This document shows positions 1 through 11,299 of a stretch of DNA of 64,000 bases, in pieces. The notes below the pieces were generated by a model that saw nothing but the letters and a program-made list of their open reading frames with translations, was not told where the DNA came from and made no database searches. Each line of letters opens with the position of its first letter. Position 1 is the first letter of the stretch. Source of the DNA: Panopea generosa (lineage: Eukaryota > Mollusca > Bivalvia > Adapedonta > Hiatellidae); NCBI GenBank assembly GCA_029582155.1, contig CM055911.1, forward strand, positions 49,250,901-49,314,900, in the 5' to 3' direction. The position numbers and the translations under genes were made by a program.

Positions 1-92
1 GATAAAAACGTTAACCGTGAGAGCTTAAAAAGGTAATAGATATATAACATTTACTTGTTGGAGCATCAATTTAAATGATTGGTATATTGACA

Positions 93-150
93 AATCTCCA
101 CAACCGACCGGCAGGAAAAGGCAAGTTTTTTTTTATCGAATACGAGCGAA
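93..150. repeat. Dispersed repeat fragment (CCACAACCGACCGGCAGG core)
   Basis: The same stretch with minor changes recurs at about 26240-26296, including the following GAGCGAAT. It is a short relic of an unidentified dispersed element; its ends were not determined. Confidence 0.6.
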
Positions 151-755
151 TGTCCGTCGGTGATATAATAAACGAAATAAACAGCTCGTGAAAGCATCAT
201 AGCAGTAGATGAGTGGTCGAATACGTTTCCAAAGTCGTGGGCTCATTTTGTTTTATTCAGTTGACTATACATTTTATCTACTTTTCATCTGTAACCAAAA
301 CCAAACGTAAATGCGTGTGTCGTCTTAGTTATAGTTAATATCCTATTACTTATGCAAAACTAAAATATATATTTTCAATGAAATTAATAACGACCTAAAT
401 TTATACATTTAGCGTGCAAAACACATGCATATATTGTGCACATAAACCAGACGGGATACGGACTGAATAATCTGCACTACAGCCTGAACAGGTATTTGAT
501 TTTTTTTCATGTTTTAATTTGAAATATATTTTAATATAAGATGATTATTACATATATGTTAACATAACCTTAACTGTTTACGTGTTTATTTATGTTTACG
601 TGTTTATTAACACCTATTATTATTGACAGGTTGCTTGTTTACGTCTTGGCCATTTAATGTAATACAATTCATTGTGTATAGTATAGCATCAAAAGAGTTG
701 AATTTTCATGTTATATAATACATATGTATGTTTTTATGTAGATAAAAAATACAGG

Positions 756-940
756 ATGAATCGCCTAATGCTTTTGGTCATTCTGGTAACCATGGATACC
801 ACATACAGTAGAAAGTTCGTTGACCTAACTCACACGCTAGATGAAGCTGCCCCAAAATGGCCACTCCGAGATTTTGTCGTAACTAATCTGACTTATAATA
901 AGAGAACCAGTGCAGTAAAACAACTTTTCGGATCTATCTG
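756..940 (+). CDS. Hydrolase copy 1, exon 1
   Basis: Encodes the signal peptide and the N-terminal VDLTHTLDEAAPKWP segment. It ends in phase 2 at donor G|GTATGT (GT at 941-942), splitting the Trp62 codon, which exon 2 completes. Confidence 0.85.
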
Positions 941-3900
941 GTATGTCGTTAATGAAATTGTGTAACATATTATTAATACATGTACTGTATTTAGTTCCAT
1001 TTATCACAAATGTATCCAAAATGTATTTTGGATATCAGATGCCACTTACTAGCAAATCCCGGATTAAATGACGAGTTTGTACAGAATCAATTTCTTGAGA
1101 TTTATTATTAAATCGTATAGTATTGTTTTTGTTTAATATGTAGTGTAGTGCAGTCTGCATTCTATTGCAGGGCAGGGCGGAATAGGGCAAGAAAGAAAAT
1201 ATCAGGTCCGGTCAAATTAGGGCAGTGCAGGGCAGGGCAGGGCAGGGCAAATTAGGGCAGAGCAAGGCAGGGCAGGACAGGGCAGGGCAAATTTATATGT
1301 TCTATGCCAACCTTTACTCTACTCACCTGCAGCAAGAAATCACTTTGAACCATTTTTAAAATATTTCATACATTATATTATACATTAATTTTGATACTGT
1401 TAATATTTCGATAATAATGATTGATGATTAGATCCGGTTGACGATCTACACACGCATCGGTATATGAACACCATACTATACATGAACATGTATATTCATA
1501 GAAATACGAATTCGTTCGGACAAGTGATTCGAGCTATATATAGTGTTCGAGCCATCAGTGTTCGAGCCAACGAGGTTCTACTGTAGTCACTGTTTTTATT
1601 ATAAAATAATAAAGCAAGTTTTATATTGTAATAAGGGTTTGATTTGTTGCATAAACATATTTGAGTGGTGTTAATTGCATCATTTGAGAGGTGTTAAGTG
1701 CCACATTATTCAATTCAGGCGTCTTAATTCGTCAAAATTGTCGCAAGAGGTACACGCATAAAAGTTAGTTAGCTTTCTCTACACATTTTAGTTAATCAAC
1801 CATTGAATAGACCACAACTACACCTTAAACAGAATACGGATGGATATATAATACTAATCGTCTTTATGTCATTATGTATTAATTCATACCTGTCAAAATG
1901 TATGTGAAATCCTGTAAATTACATGGGTCGCTTTATGAAATCATCAGATATCGGATATAGTGTTATCCGATATCTGTGTTAAGACTGCATTTTATATAAA
2001 TAAGTGTTTTATGTAGGTTACGAATAGCTTTCACATATGAGTGCAACCTGGTGTAATGAGTATGAGTAATGGACCACTGCATTCATATTCGAACGTTCCT
2101 CGTACCATAAAAACATAATTGTCGTATTTTTTTTCTATATGCTTTTCTCAATGGACCGAGTGGCTGAGTGGTATGATGCGTTATCGTCTAACCTCTCACC
2201 GCCACGATTGGGGGTTCGAGTCCTGTTCTGTCTAAAAACTTTATGTGTGCGTGTGTGCGTGTACTTATGTACAAATGTTAAAACTTCTTCGTATATATGA
2301 TTGAAATCTCTCTGTATTCGTCTAAGTTTCTTGTACATGTTGTGTATCGGAGAGAAGATCTATAACTTTAGCAATACGTAGCCATGTGATGGCTAGAGAC
2401 CAATGAAAAATGGCATTGAGTAATCAGTGGCTGATTTAAGATATCGTTCACTGAATAGCGGGCGTAGTATCATTAATAACTTTTGACAGTTTCAAGTTTT
2501 ATTTAAGGCTTTCATTTGGAACAATAGAGTTCTATGAGCACATGGGGACACACATGGATGCACCCTCCCATTTCGGCAGGGGGAGGCAGTCGTTAAACGA
2601 GATTCTTCTTGATAAGTTTCTGGGTCCTGGGGTTGTGATAAATGTACGAGAGCAAGCGAAAAAGAATAATAACTATTCCGTCACCATTGATGATATTCAT
2701 GGTAAGTTTTTTTGTGTATTTACGTCAAAGTTTTTTTTCAATTTTGATAGTCTTACATGTGGTAAGCGTTGTTTACATTCACCATCATAATTCAGTATTA
2801 TAGCATGTTTCTGTTTGTTATCAAGTTTAGTTGGTGACATTCACCGTAAGTCTTGAGCATGTTTCTGTTTGTTATCAAGTTTAGTTGGACATTAACCGTA
2901 AGTCTTGAGCATGTTTCTGTTTGTTATCAAGTTTAGTTGGTGACCTTCACCGTAGGTCTTGAGCATGTTTCTGTTTGTTATCAACGTTAGTAGATGACAT
3001 TCACCGTAAGTCTTTAACATGTTTCTGTTTGTTATCAAGTTTAGTGGGTGACATTCACCGTAAGTCTTGAGCATGTTTCTGTTCGTTATCAAGTGTAGTG
3101 GGGTGACATTCACCGTAAGTCTTTAGCATGTTTCTGTTTGTTATCAACTTTAGTAGGTGACATTTAACGTAAGTCTTAAGCATGTTTCTGTTTGTTATCA
3201 AGTTTAATTGGTGACATTCACCGTAAGTCTTGAGCATGTTTCTGTTTGTTATCAAGTTTAGTTGGTGACATTCACCGTAAGTCTTTAGCATGTTTCTGTT
3301 TGTTATCAACTTTAGTAGATGACATTCACCGTAAGTCTTTAGCACGTTTATGTTTGTTATCAAGTCTAGTTGGTGACATTCACCGTAAGTCTTGAGCATG
3401 TTTCTGTTTGTTATCAAGTTTAGTTGGGTGACATTCACCGTAATTCTTGAGCATGTTTCTGTTTGTTATCAAGTTTAGTTTGGTGACATTCACCGTAAGT
3501 CTTAAGCATGTTTCTGTTTGTTATCAATTTTAGTAGATGACATTCAACGTAAGTCTTTAGCATGTTTCTGTTTGTTATCAAGTTTAGTTGATGACAATAC
3601 TGTAAGTCTTGAGCATGTTTTTGTTTGTTATCAAGTTAGTTGGTGACCTTCATTGTAAGTCTTGAGCATGTTTCTGTTTGTTATCAATTTAGTAGATGAT
3701 ATTCACCGTAAGTTTTTAGCATGTTTCTGTTTGTTATCAAGTTTAGTTTGGTGACATTCACCGTAAGTCTTGAGCATGTTTCTGTTTGTTATCAAGTTTA
3801 GTCAGGTGACATTCACCGTAAGTCTTTAGCATGTTTCTGTTTGTTATCAACTTTAGTAGGTGACATTTAACGTAAGTCTTAAGCATGTTTCTGTTTGTTA

Positions 3901-4155
3901 TCAAGTTTAGTTGGTGACATTCACCGTAGACTGTGTATTTGCTACTGTTTATAAAATCACCCACGCGGCAAGTTTAACCATGAAACGACTCGGATTACCT
4001 TTATTGACTTACATCTCCCAATCTTCCGTATTAAATCTGTTTTTTGTAAGAACTAAAATATATAACAAAAGAGATTTGATTATTTTGATATTGTTAATTT
4101 TCTTCTCGACTGGGATGTGTGTCTGTTAACAACATACGGGGTTTACATTTCACAA

Positions 4156-4193
<38 letters not shown>

Positions 4194-5741
4194 CTGCTAA
4201 TGGATACATCTTCGTTGTGGATTGTAGCACAAGTAATCTCTTTATTACTGAACACTCTGAAGTATGTGTCTTGCTATCTTGCCTAACGATTTCACGACAG
4301 AAACGACGGTAACAAGGCTTAGTTTGGCTCACCTAACCAGTGGCGTCTTTCTCAACTGTCTGTTCCAAGGCGGTCATGCCTGTTGTCAACTTATTAAGGT
4401 ATCCCCTACATTACATTTGTACGTGTTGCTTTTATAAGAACTTTGATTGCTTCGTCTCCTGTTTATGTACAATTCTTTCATTAATGACTTAGCTGATATT
4501 CACCTATATATCGTATATATTCATCAATTTTCTTTTGATTGCAAATCACATTTGTAAAGAGTTGGTGTGACATTTGTAGCGATTTTCGTTTGCATTATTT
4601 TTTTTTTTCATTTTGGCTTTGCTAATAAGCAAAGTTTCAGAATAAAGTATTTTAGTCAAAGCTCTTTCCTGTTTATATTTTTGTTCTTTTTAAATCATGA
4701 TACTCCTTCAGCGCTTTTGATAAAATATTCCCGCTTTTGGTGTTGTGTGTTTCATTACCTTACATAAAAAGATGTTCTGATGGCTTGGAATCATGGAGCT
4801 GCTTTAGTGATTTTCGATGAAATATTTCCGCTATGGATTTTCTGTTTGTTCGCTACCCTACGTAAACAGATGTTCTGATCGCTTAAAATCAAGCAACCCC
4901 TTTAGTGATTTTCGACGATAGACTACAACGTGAGGATGTTAATTGTAGGTTTCATACCTCACATCAACAGATGTTCTGATCGCTTGGAATATACGAACTC
5001 CTTTAGTGATTTTCGACAATAGATTACCCCTTGATGGTGTTGTGTGTTTAATTTCCTCACATCAACAGATGTTCTCATCGCTTGGAATTTACGAACTTCT
5101 TTAGTGTTGTTGTTTTTTGACACTAGATTACCACTTGAGGGTGTTGTGTGTTTCATTTCATTACCCAATTTGAGGAGACTCAATACAAAGGTTTCTGCTG
5201 TTTTCGTTTGTTTGTGGGTTATGTTTCCAAGTAAGCTTCGTCTTATATATATATATATATCCAATATTTCTAACATATAATGTGTTAAAATGGCATAAAA
5301 TCTTGATAAAAAAATGATTTCTTTTTCGTCAGAGTATGAGCGGAAATATGGTCGCATTAAACCAGGGTCTATCGTCTTGATGAACTCAGGCTGGTCAGAG
5401 AAGTATCCTAGTTTCGAAATGATGTTCAGTACCCAAGATATTTATAATTCGTCAACTTTTCGTTTCCCTGGCTTCAGCGGTGATGCTTGTATGATGTTGA
5501 ATCAAGAACGGCAGGTAATATACGACATGAGAACACAACATTATAAGAGAGTCATTTACCTAGGCTACTTTTGATAACATTGTCACGTTTTATAATGCGA
5601 CGTCTGTGGAAGAGCGATATTGAATACTAGAACATTTGTACACCTGACTTAACCTCCACAGTGACATTTATAAGCTCTCAATATATATATATATATATTC
5701 TTGCGGTTTAATCATATATTGTATGTATTTATTTATTATCT

Positions 5742-5777
<36 letters not shown>

Positions 5778-7402
5778 TGCACTGTAAATTTGTATTTGAA
5801 AAAATCCCAAAATTCGAAAAATCCGTTTTAGTGATTTCAGTTATCTCCTTTTATGAAATAAGTACATATGATTTCACTGTATTTTCAAACGGGTTTCTAT
5901 GTCTGTCCTTTAAATAGCATGTAAGACGTCGTGAATCCTTAACTGGATCCTTCTCACATACAGCTATCAGTTCATGTATGTAAATTGTCCGTCCAGTCCA
6001 GATGCATTGCATGTATACCCATAGTATATATAGAGTCATGATTGACACACAATCAATTGGTTTGTTTAATGCCTTGATATTGTGTCTATGGTTTGTATTG
6101 AACCAGGTGCAATCGCCGTAGTCTTGTTTGTACTCGATGTCTGCTTGCAGTCATCTCCATATATATTTCATATATTGTGAATGTGCATCCGAAAAAAATC
6201 CAAAAAATCTAAAATTCCGCTGTTATGATTTCAATTAACTCCCTTTATAAAGAATAAATATGATTTTTCTATGTCTGTTTTCTTTAAATCATAGGAGTAG
6301 TTTTAAATCCTTAACTGAATCCTACTCGCATAAAGCTATCTGTTCATGTATGTAAAGTGTTCAGTCCAGATGCGTTGCATAAGTCATGGTTGGCACCAAG
6401 TCTATTGGTTTGGCAGATGGAGAACGAGTGGTATAGCATACTATTCCATTTATATTCTCATGAACAGTTTTGGTAAAGTCGGGGCTGCCTCGATCATTCC
6501 TTCTTTTAGTTTTTAATTGATATCTGTATCAGCTGTGTAATAGTTTACAACAGTTTAAAACGGTTGCTTTGTGACGGTAACATGACTCCGATTTCTTTGA
6601 CGAAGCGTTGTTGGATAATGAATTATTAAAGCGTTACTACCAAATAGAATACCATTTAACATTCTTTTATATTGCCAGAGGTTATTTGTTGAGCACTCAA
6701 TAAATCAGAATTTACTGTTCGTTCTTGGTTACGTTCCTTGCTTTGTATACAAAATTATTAACATTGTTATTAATCTATATAAGCTACACATTGTCATGTT
6801 AGACATTTACGAGCATTCAAGAAAGTACCGTATTTGGGGACAAAGTACAACTAAAGAGAAAACTGTCATCATGAAATAAATCTGTATTTTTATATGATTC
6901 ACTGATGATGAAGTTTATGACTGATTTTTCGATCCGGAAACTTTCAACCGATAATACACCACGTGACATGCAAAAGAGCGAAACTTTCATTTATTAGGTT
7001 TCTATATTTCAGACAGTTTGTGTTTATTATGTGAAGCAAAAACCTGATACTGCATGTTTTACAATTTAGGTAGGTGTGGTCGGTGTAGATGTACCTTCAG
7101 TCGACATTGGTTCCTCCACTGACTATCCTTGTCACGTGTACCTGCTGAATACCAATGTGCCTTTGCTTGAGTTTGTCGCCAATGTGGACAGCATCCCACC
7201 TAACGGTACAACTATCATGCTTGGGGCAATGAAAGTACGGGGAGCAACAGGGGCACCAGTGCGAATATTGGCATTTATCGATGATGACGAAGATAATGTA
7301 ACAGGGGACTCCGGCAGTATAAACAGTAGTGGTCCTGTTCTATTTGTTCTCCTGTGTCTGTTAGCTAATGTATACACATACATGTTTCTCGATTCTTTAT
7401 AA
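756..7402 (+). CDS. Secreted Cyclase-family metal-dependent hydrolase, copy 1 (kynurenine formamidase / isatin hydrolase-like), 4 exons
   Basis: Exons 756-940, 2508-2701, 5333-5514 and 7070-7402 join in frame through GT-AG introns to a 297-aa protein. The family (Cyclase, PF04199) hydrolyses cyclic or N-formyl amides such as N-formylkynurenine or isatin; the substrate here is unknown. Seen: a hydrophobic signal peptide (residues 1-18), VDLTHTLDEAAPKWP, the metal/catalytic motif HMGTHMDAPSH (His73, His77, Asp79, His83), YGRIKPGSIVLMNSGW, FPGF, GVDVPSVD and the downstream His209 in CHVYLL. The last ~23 residues are hydrophobic after a Ser/Asn/Gly-rich stretch, so a GPI-anchored extracellular enzyme is inferred. 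ATG 756 is chosen because it aligns with the copy 2 signal peptide; an in-frame ATG at 708 lies upstream of a likely acceptor (740-741), suggesting a 5'UTR intron. No stops or frameshifts are seen. The paralogue lies 14 kb downstream on the same strand. Confidence 0.88.
1150..1290 (+). repeat. Pentanucleotide repeat (GGGCA)n in intron 1 of hydrolase copy 1
   Basis: Imperfect runs of GGGCA are interspersed with AAATTA. The repeat lies about 200 bp after exon 1, the same place where copy 2 has a TAGTG pentamer array. The same two pentamers occur side by side at 29870-30220. Confidence 0.85.
2150..2335 (+). mobile_element. tRNA-derived SINE head in intron 1
   Basis: A tRNA-like stretch with an A-box-like GTGGCTGAGTGGTA and a B box GGTTCGAGTCC (about 2213-2223) is followed by AAAAACTTTATGTG. 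That follow-on sequence is also found behind the SINE head at 21060-21140, so this is a diverged or truncated member of that family rather than a tRNA gene. Confidence 0.6.
2508..2701 (+). CDS. Hydrolase copy 1, exon 2 (metal-binding motif)
   Basis: The acceptor is TTTAAG|G (AG at 2506-2507). The exon encodes LSFGTIEFYEHMGTHMDAPS and continues to DDIH, with donor GTAAGT at 2702. Its length of 194 nt equals copy 2 exon 2. The AAG acceptor has a weak pyrimidine tract. Confidence 0.87.
2833..3930 (+). repeat. ~54-bp minisatellite carrying a 5' splice site, intron 2 of hydrolase copy 1
   Basis: About 21 tandem units run through this stretch. Nearly every unit contains GACATTCACCGTAAGTCTT, which matches the exon 2/intron 2 boundary of hydrolase copy 2 (20402-20420). 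The rest of the unit is GCATGTTTCTGTTTGTTATC plus AAGTTTAGTTGGT. Units differ by a few substitutions and 1-2-bp indels; a few donors are altered (GTAGGT, GTAATT). Minus-strand open frames here are repeat translations, not genes. Confidence 0.93.
4157..4193 (+). repeat. Poly(T) tract
   Basis: An uninterrupted run of about 37 T within intron 2 of hydrolase copy 1. It could be the poly(A) tail of a minus-strand retrocopy, but no recognisable body is attached. Confidence 0.8.
4680..5165 (+). repeat. ~80-90-bp tandem repeat in intron 2 of hydrolase copy 1
   Basis: Four to five diverged units share CAGATGTTCTGATCGCTT and CTTTAGTGATTTTCGA. The origin is unknown and no coding content is seen. Confidence 0.75.
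5333..5514 (+). CDS. Hydrolase copy 1, exon 3
   Basis: The acceptor is TTTTTCGTCAG (AG 5331-5332) and the donor CAG|GTAATA at 5515. The exon encodes EYERKYGRIKPGSIVLMNSG to DACMMLNQERQ. It is 182 nt, identical in length to the copy 2 exon. Confidence 0.88.
5683..6420 (+). repeat. Diverged direct duplication with (TA)n tracts in intron 3 of hydrolase copy 1
   Basis: The segment about 5735-6060 is repeated in diverged form at about 6148-6420. Shared pieces include CTATGTCTGT, ATCCTTAACTG and TTCATGTATGTAAA. Each copy is preceded by CTCCATATATA; the first carries an expanded TA microsatellite. Confidence 0.75.
7070..7402 (+). CDS. Hydrolase copy 1, exon 4 (C-terminal half and hydrophobic tail)
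   Basis: The acceptor is ACAATTTAG (AG 7068-7069). A second AG four bases downstream would give an early stop, so the first is used. The exon encodes VGVVGVDVPSVDIG through GAPVRILAFIDDDED, then a Ser/Asn/Gly-rich linker and a hydrophobic tail, ending at TAA 7400-7402. It is 333 nt, like copy 2. Confidence 0.88.
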   Translation, partial: VGVVGVDVPSVDIGSSTDYPCHVYLLNTNVPLLEFVANVDSIPPNGTTIMLGAMKVRGATGAPVRILAFIDDDEDNVTGDSGSINSSGPVLFVLLCLLANVYTYMFLDSL

Positions 7403-7499
7403 TAGACGTGTAGATGATACCAGTTGTACTCCTCATAGCTTTATATACTAGTTATAGTATATATAAATATTGTTATAAAGATTATGTTTTAATGATACT

Positions 7500-8025
7500 A
7501 TATTCATTTTCCTGTCTGTGTGACTGTATCTGTTTGCACACAAATTTTCTGTCTGTACACGTATAAGCTAATGTTGTTAACAACATAATCCATTTTCCTG
7601 TCTGTGTGAGTGTATATTTTTGCATACATTTTTTCTGCCTGTACGAGTATAAGCTAATGTTGTTAGCAATATATTCCATTTATATGTCTGTGTGAGTGTA
7701 TGTTTTTGCATACGTATTTTCTGCCTGTACGAGTATAGGCTAATGTTGTTAGCAATATATTCCATTTTCCTGTGTGTGAGTGTATGTTTTTGCATACATA
7801 TTTTCTGCCTGTACGAGTATAAGCTAATGTTGTTAGCAATATATTCCATTTTCCTGTCTGTGTGAGTGTATGTTTTTGCATACATATTTCCTGCATGTAC
7901 GAGTATAAGCTAATGTTGTTAGCAATATATTTCATTTATCTGTCTGTGTGAGTGTATGTTTTTGCATACATATTTTCTGCCTGTACGGGTATAAGCTAAT
8001 GTTGTTAGCAATATATAATTTTGCT
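7500..8025 (+). repeat. ~85-bp minisatellite in the 3' region of hydrolase copy 1
   Basis: About six units contain GTGTGAGTGTATGTTTTTGC and GTATAAGCTAATGTTGTTAG. They start about 100 bp after the stop codon, so they may lie in the 3'UTR. Copy 2 carries one diverged unit at the matching place (about 22815-22925), so the array expanded after the gene duplication. Confidence 0.88.
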
Positions 8026-8029
8026 GTTT

Positions 8030-8884
8030 GTGTGAATGTACAGGCAATTATCTTGTATAAATCAATTAATTATATGTGAATGATATTATAAAAAGACATC
8101 ATTTTAGTAAGCTCGTTTTAGATTTTCTTTGTGGGTTGGAACCTTTAAGTATGATATAAAATGTAATCATATCTTCATTAAAGATACACACATATTGCCA
8201 TTAAGGAATGGAATGTTATTTGCGAAAATGTCATGAGAAACGAACTAACGTTTAACATAACATTGTGCAAAGACCCAAAGTGTATCACGTAAACTTTGCT
8301 AGTAAGTTCATGTATAGTATTATGCCTTCATTAGAGGACGAAAAAAAACAACAACAACACAAATGCATTTGGTTTATTTCGTCAACGGATGGTGTAAAGC
8401 CGAAAGCTAGCTCATGATATTTTTAATATGTTCTAACACTGTAAAAAGGTAGTTCTCTCAACTGTATTCACTATTTCTATCATGTATACATCCTCCGTGG
8501 ATCCAGTGCTCCTGAAATGTGCTTTGTTAGACGTATGATTTCCCCTATAATATATATGTATATATGTTTAGTGCTCTTCTAGGTTTTTTGTAAATTCTAA
8601 CCAGACTACCATTTTAAAACATCTGAAATAAAGTTGTATTAGATGTAATGTAAATTTTCCATATAGATATAAAATGTTATTTTGTCTTTATTCGTATAAT
8701 TTTATCAAACACCAGCACCGAAACAGACCACTTGGTATGCATTTAGGATTCTTTCCATGTGTATGCATTACTGCCATACATAATTGTTTTACTCACCATG
8801 GTAATGCGTGTTTTTTTCTCGCTTCTACCAAGAAAGTTTGTAGATAAAAGTTAAGTTTATTTTCCACCTTAACTTATTATCCAG
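8030..8884. other. No gene recognised (3' flank of hydrolase copy 1)
   Basis: AT-rich sequence without a supported open frame. The stretch 8041-8100 aligns with the copy 2 3' end, but the canonical AATAAA of copy 2 is not preserved there. The next canonical AATAAA lies near 8628. Confidence 0.5.
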
Positions 8885-9034
8885 CATGGGCTTCGTTCAG
8901 ATTGGTTATTTTAAATGTTTGCTAACGTCATTTAATTATTTTCGTGGACACTGGCTCAAATAAGCGCGTATACACGAAGAATTAAGTACTTTATTATATG
9001 TCTAAATGGTCTTAATATGGAAAACGCAGGCCTG
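8885..9034. mobile_element. MITE, GGGCTGCGTTCAG terminal inverted repeats, copy 1
   Basis: The left end GGGCTTCGTTCAG and right end AAAACGCAGGCCTGG are inverted and resemble the ends of the elements at 12122-12277 and 25532-25673. Internal TAAGCGCGTA is shared with the third copy (TTAGCGCGCA). It is about 150 bp and non-coding. Confidence 0.65.
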
Positions 9035-10914
9035 GATAACGGATAACTTCAGTCTTACGTTTAAACATACAAGTACACATTAAGTCAAATTAGAGACACA
9101 ATTATGCAATACAGAAAAAACAATGGAAACAAGGGAATATCAATGGTTTATCAACTAATTCATTCTTTATGTGAATCTTTTACACTTATTTTAATCATTA
9201 GTTTAACAAAATGGTGTGGGTTTTTTTTAAAGTTAGCAGACTACATGTGTACTACAGATAATACTTTAACCGTAACGGATTAGTCGAAAGATACCTTTCC
9301 GCGATAGGTCATTTTACAATAGGTCAATTATAGAATTAACTACTGGTATAATTAAATATATAAAAAGGAAATCATAGAAATAGCATTACGTAGGTTAAAC
9401 ACAATTACTTTAGAATGAAATAAGTGGGGCGATAGTGTAAATGAATATTGGTTTATTCTAGATGTTGTGAGTTCGTCGCCAGATCGGCCATATTCCTCAA
9501 ACTCGGTATTCTATCTATAACCATACTAAAAGGATAAAGGAACGCCAGGTGAATTGTTGTAAGCTGTATTTACAGTTTTAGAATTCATATTTAATTATTA
9601 AGTTTTGATATTTCATTATTGATATTGTCAATATTGTCACAGTAATTAACAACTTCATTAAATAAAAACCTTTACAGACATCTTTGAAACTGTATATATC
9701 ACTTACATTAAGTGGATAATCTGGCGCTCGCCATTTCTTTATTTTTTCAGTATATACACGATATGCAACATTTATGATCGTTGAATCAAAATCGACTTTT
9801 ACAACCTTAATAAAGAAAATTTGCAATTTTAGTAAAGTATCTGGTCTTGAACTTAACTGCAATACAGCTATAGTTTTACGCCCAGGTTTTATAAAAAAAA
9901 CTTAAATGAAACGTTTAGTATCTATAACAAATTATATACATCTCTCACCTCTATTACATTTCCCATATGGCTAATTGTAACATTTATGTCCAAAACACAG
10001 TGAAAAATCAAAATCTGCAGCATGTGTCTGGGCTCAAATTATTCACTGGTTCAAGATATACAATTATAAAGGGAAAAAAGCATACCTTGTCCAGGTTTTT
10101 TTTTTTTTAAATTCAATGCTTTTGTGAGGCCTATCAATTTCCAGAGTAATAATATATCAACTATTCACACACGATGCGGTTCGAACCAACAATTCTGAAA
10201 TGACACAGAATTGTCCAGAAAGCTGGTATCAGCAAAAAATTCTCAGTAGTGATTTCTAAAATACTGACCATTTAACTCATTCTAGGAAAAAATAAATCTC
10301 TGCAGTACAATCTCTGAAAAAAAAAGAGAAAGAGAACTAGAGTTTTATTTCTACCTCTTTCATCTGTCCGGAGTACTCAAGGGAGATAATAGTGATGTGA
10401 GTCCTGGACGAAACGTTTAGTTGTCCACATTTTCACTGCGATCTCCCTATCCAGGCCATTGACCTCCTCTTGCAATAAATTTCTGATACCGAGAGTGCGC
10501 CTTGTGAATCATCCTTGCAAATGATAAAAAAAATATCATGCATTACATCTTCTTCCAAAAATTAAGGAATTGTGCAACTGTCTTAAGCGGTGGAGACAAC
10601 ATTATCTATAAGTGGTAATAGGAATAAAATTACAATCATGAAAACCTTTGCATTATAAGATAAATGTATATTTTTTAACGGTTTCAGAAAAGCCATCAAC
10701 ATAACATATTTACTTAAAGAATAAAAACATGTTTGACTTAAACCCAACAAAATGAAAAGGAAATCAATCAAGCGAAATGGGAATTAATTTAAAAATCAAT
10801 TAAAGCAAAGTGGGTCAATATCATTATCGATTAAAAACCTATATACATGAGGTAACTAGAAAAACTAGGAAGACAAGTAATGTTGACTTTTAACCTATCT
10901 GAAGAAATGAATTG
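9035..10914. other. No gene recognised
   Basis: AT-rich. A minus-strand open frame at 9578-9862 (94 aa) matches nothing I recognise and lacks a splice context I can support. A weak tRNA-like B box (GGTTCGAACC on the minus strand, about 10168) may be a SINE trace. Confidence 0.4.
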
Positions 10915-11290
10915 GGGGACATTGTTTAAATAAAGGCGTACCCAATGCTACTCTTAAATGAGGGTCTGCACTGTAAGGTAAATACTAAACAACTTAATAA
11001 CATCTATTGTTTATAAAGATGTTCAGTGTTTTTTATATAAGTTCAGGCATTGTTAAATATAAAGCTATTTGTATCGTCTGAGATATTATCATTTCCATGT
11101 ACATGTAACAATTTGTTAATACTTAATATATGAAGGTGACGTGTAGCATGAAAAAGACGAAGTCGATCATTTAAAAAAGAATGACATTGCATTAAATAGT
11201 TTCTCTTTTTTACACCCACATTTTTGATACGCAGAGTTTAATTTGTTTTGGACAAATAAATCATAATTTAGGTTACTAATGCTAATAACT
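10915..11290 (-). mobile_element. 3' end of a non-LTR retrotransposon (decayed), copy a
   Basis: Nucleotide-level match to 12945-13340 over most of its length (for example GACGAAGTCGATCATTTAAA and AATAAATCATAATTTAGGT). The second copy encodes a recognisable RT C-terminal Cys/His region. This copy is more decayed, with its Cys codons damaged. Confidence 0.75.
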
Positions 11291-11299
11291 TTTATATAA

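Noticed and set aside
2892-3964. Minus-strand open frames of 68-127 aa with a repeated peptide (LITNRNMLKTYGECH)
   Set aside because: They are translations of the 54-bp minisatellite, whose unit length happens to be a multiple of three; no start context, splice or family signal.
7482-7935. Minus-strand open frames of 65-102 aa downstream of hydrolase copy 1
   Set aside because: Reads through the 85-bp minisatellite.
9578-9862. 94-aa minus-strand open frame
   Set aside because: No recognised motif, no supported splice sites, no paralogue in the window.
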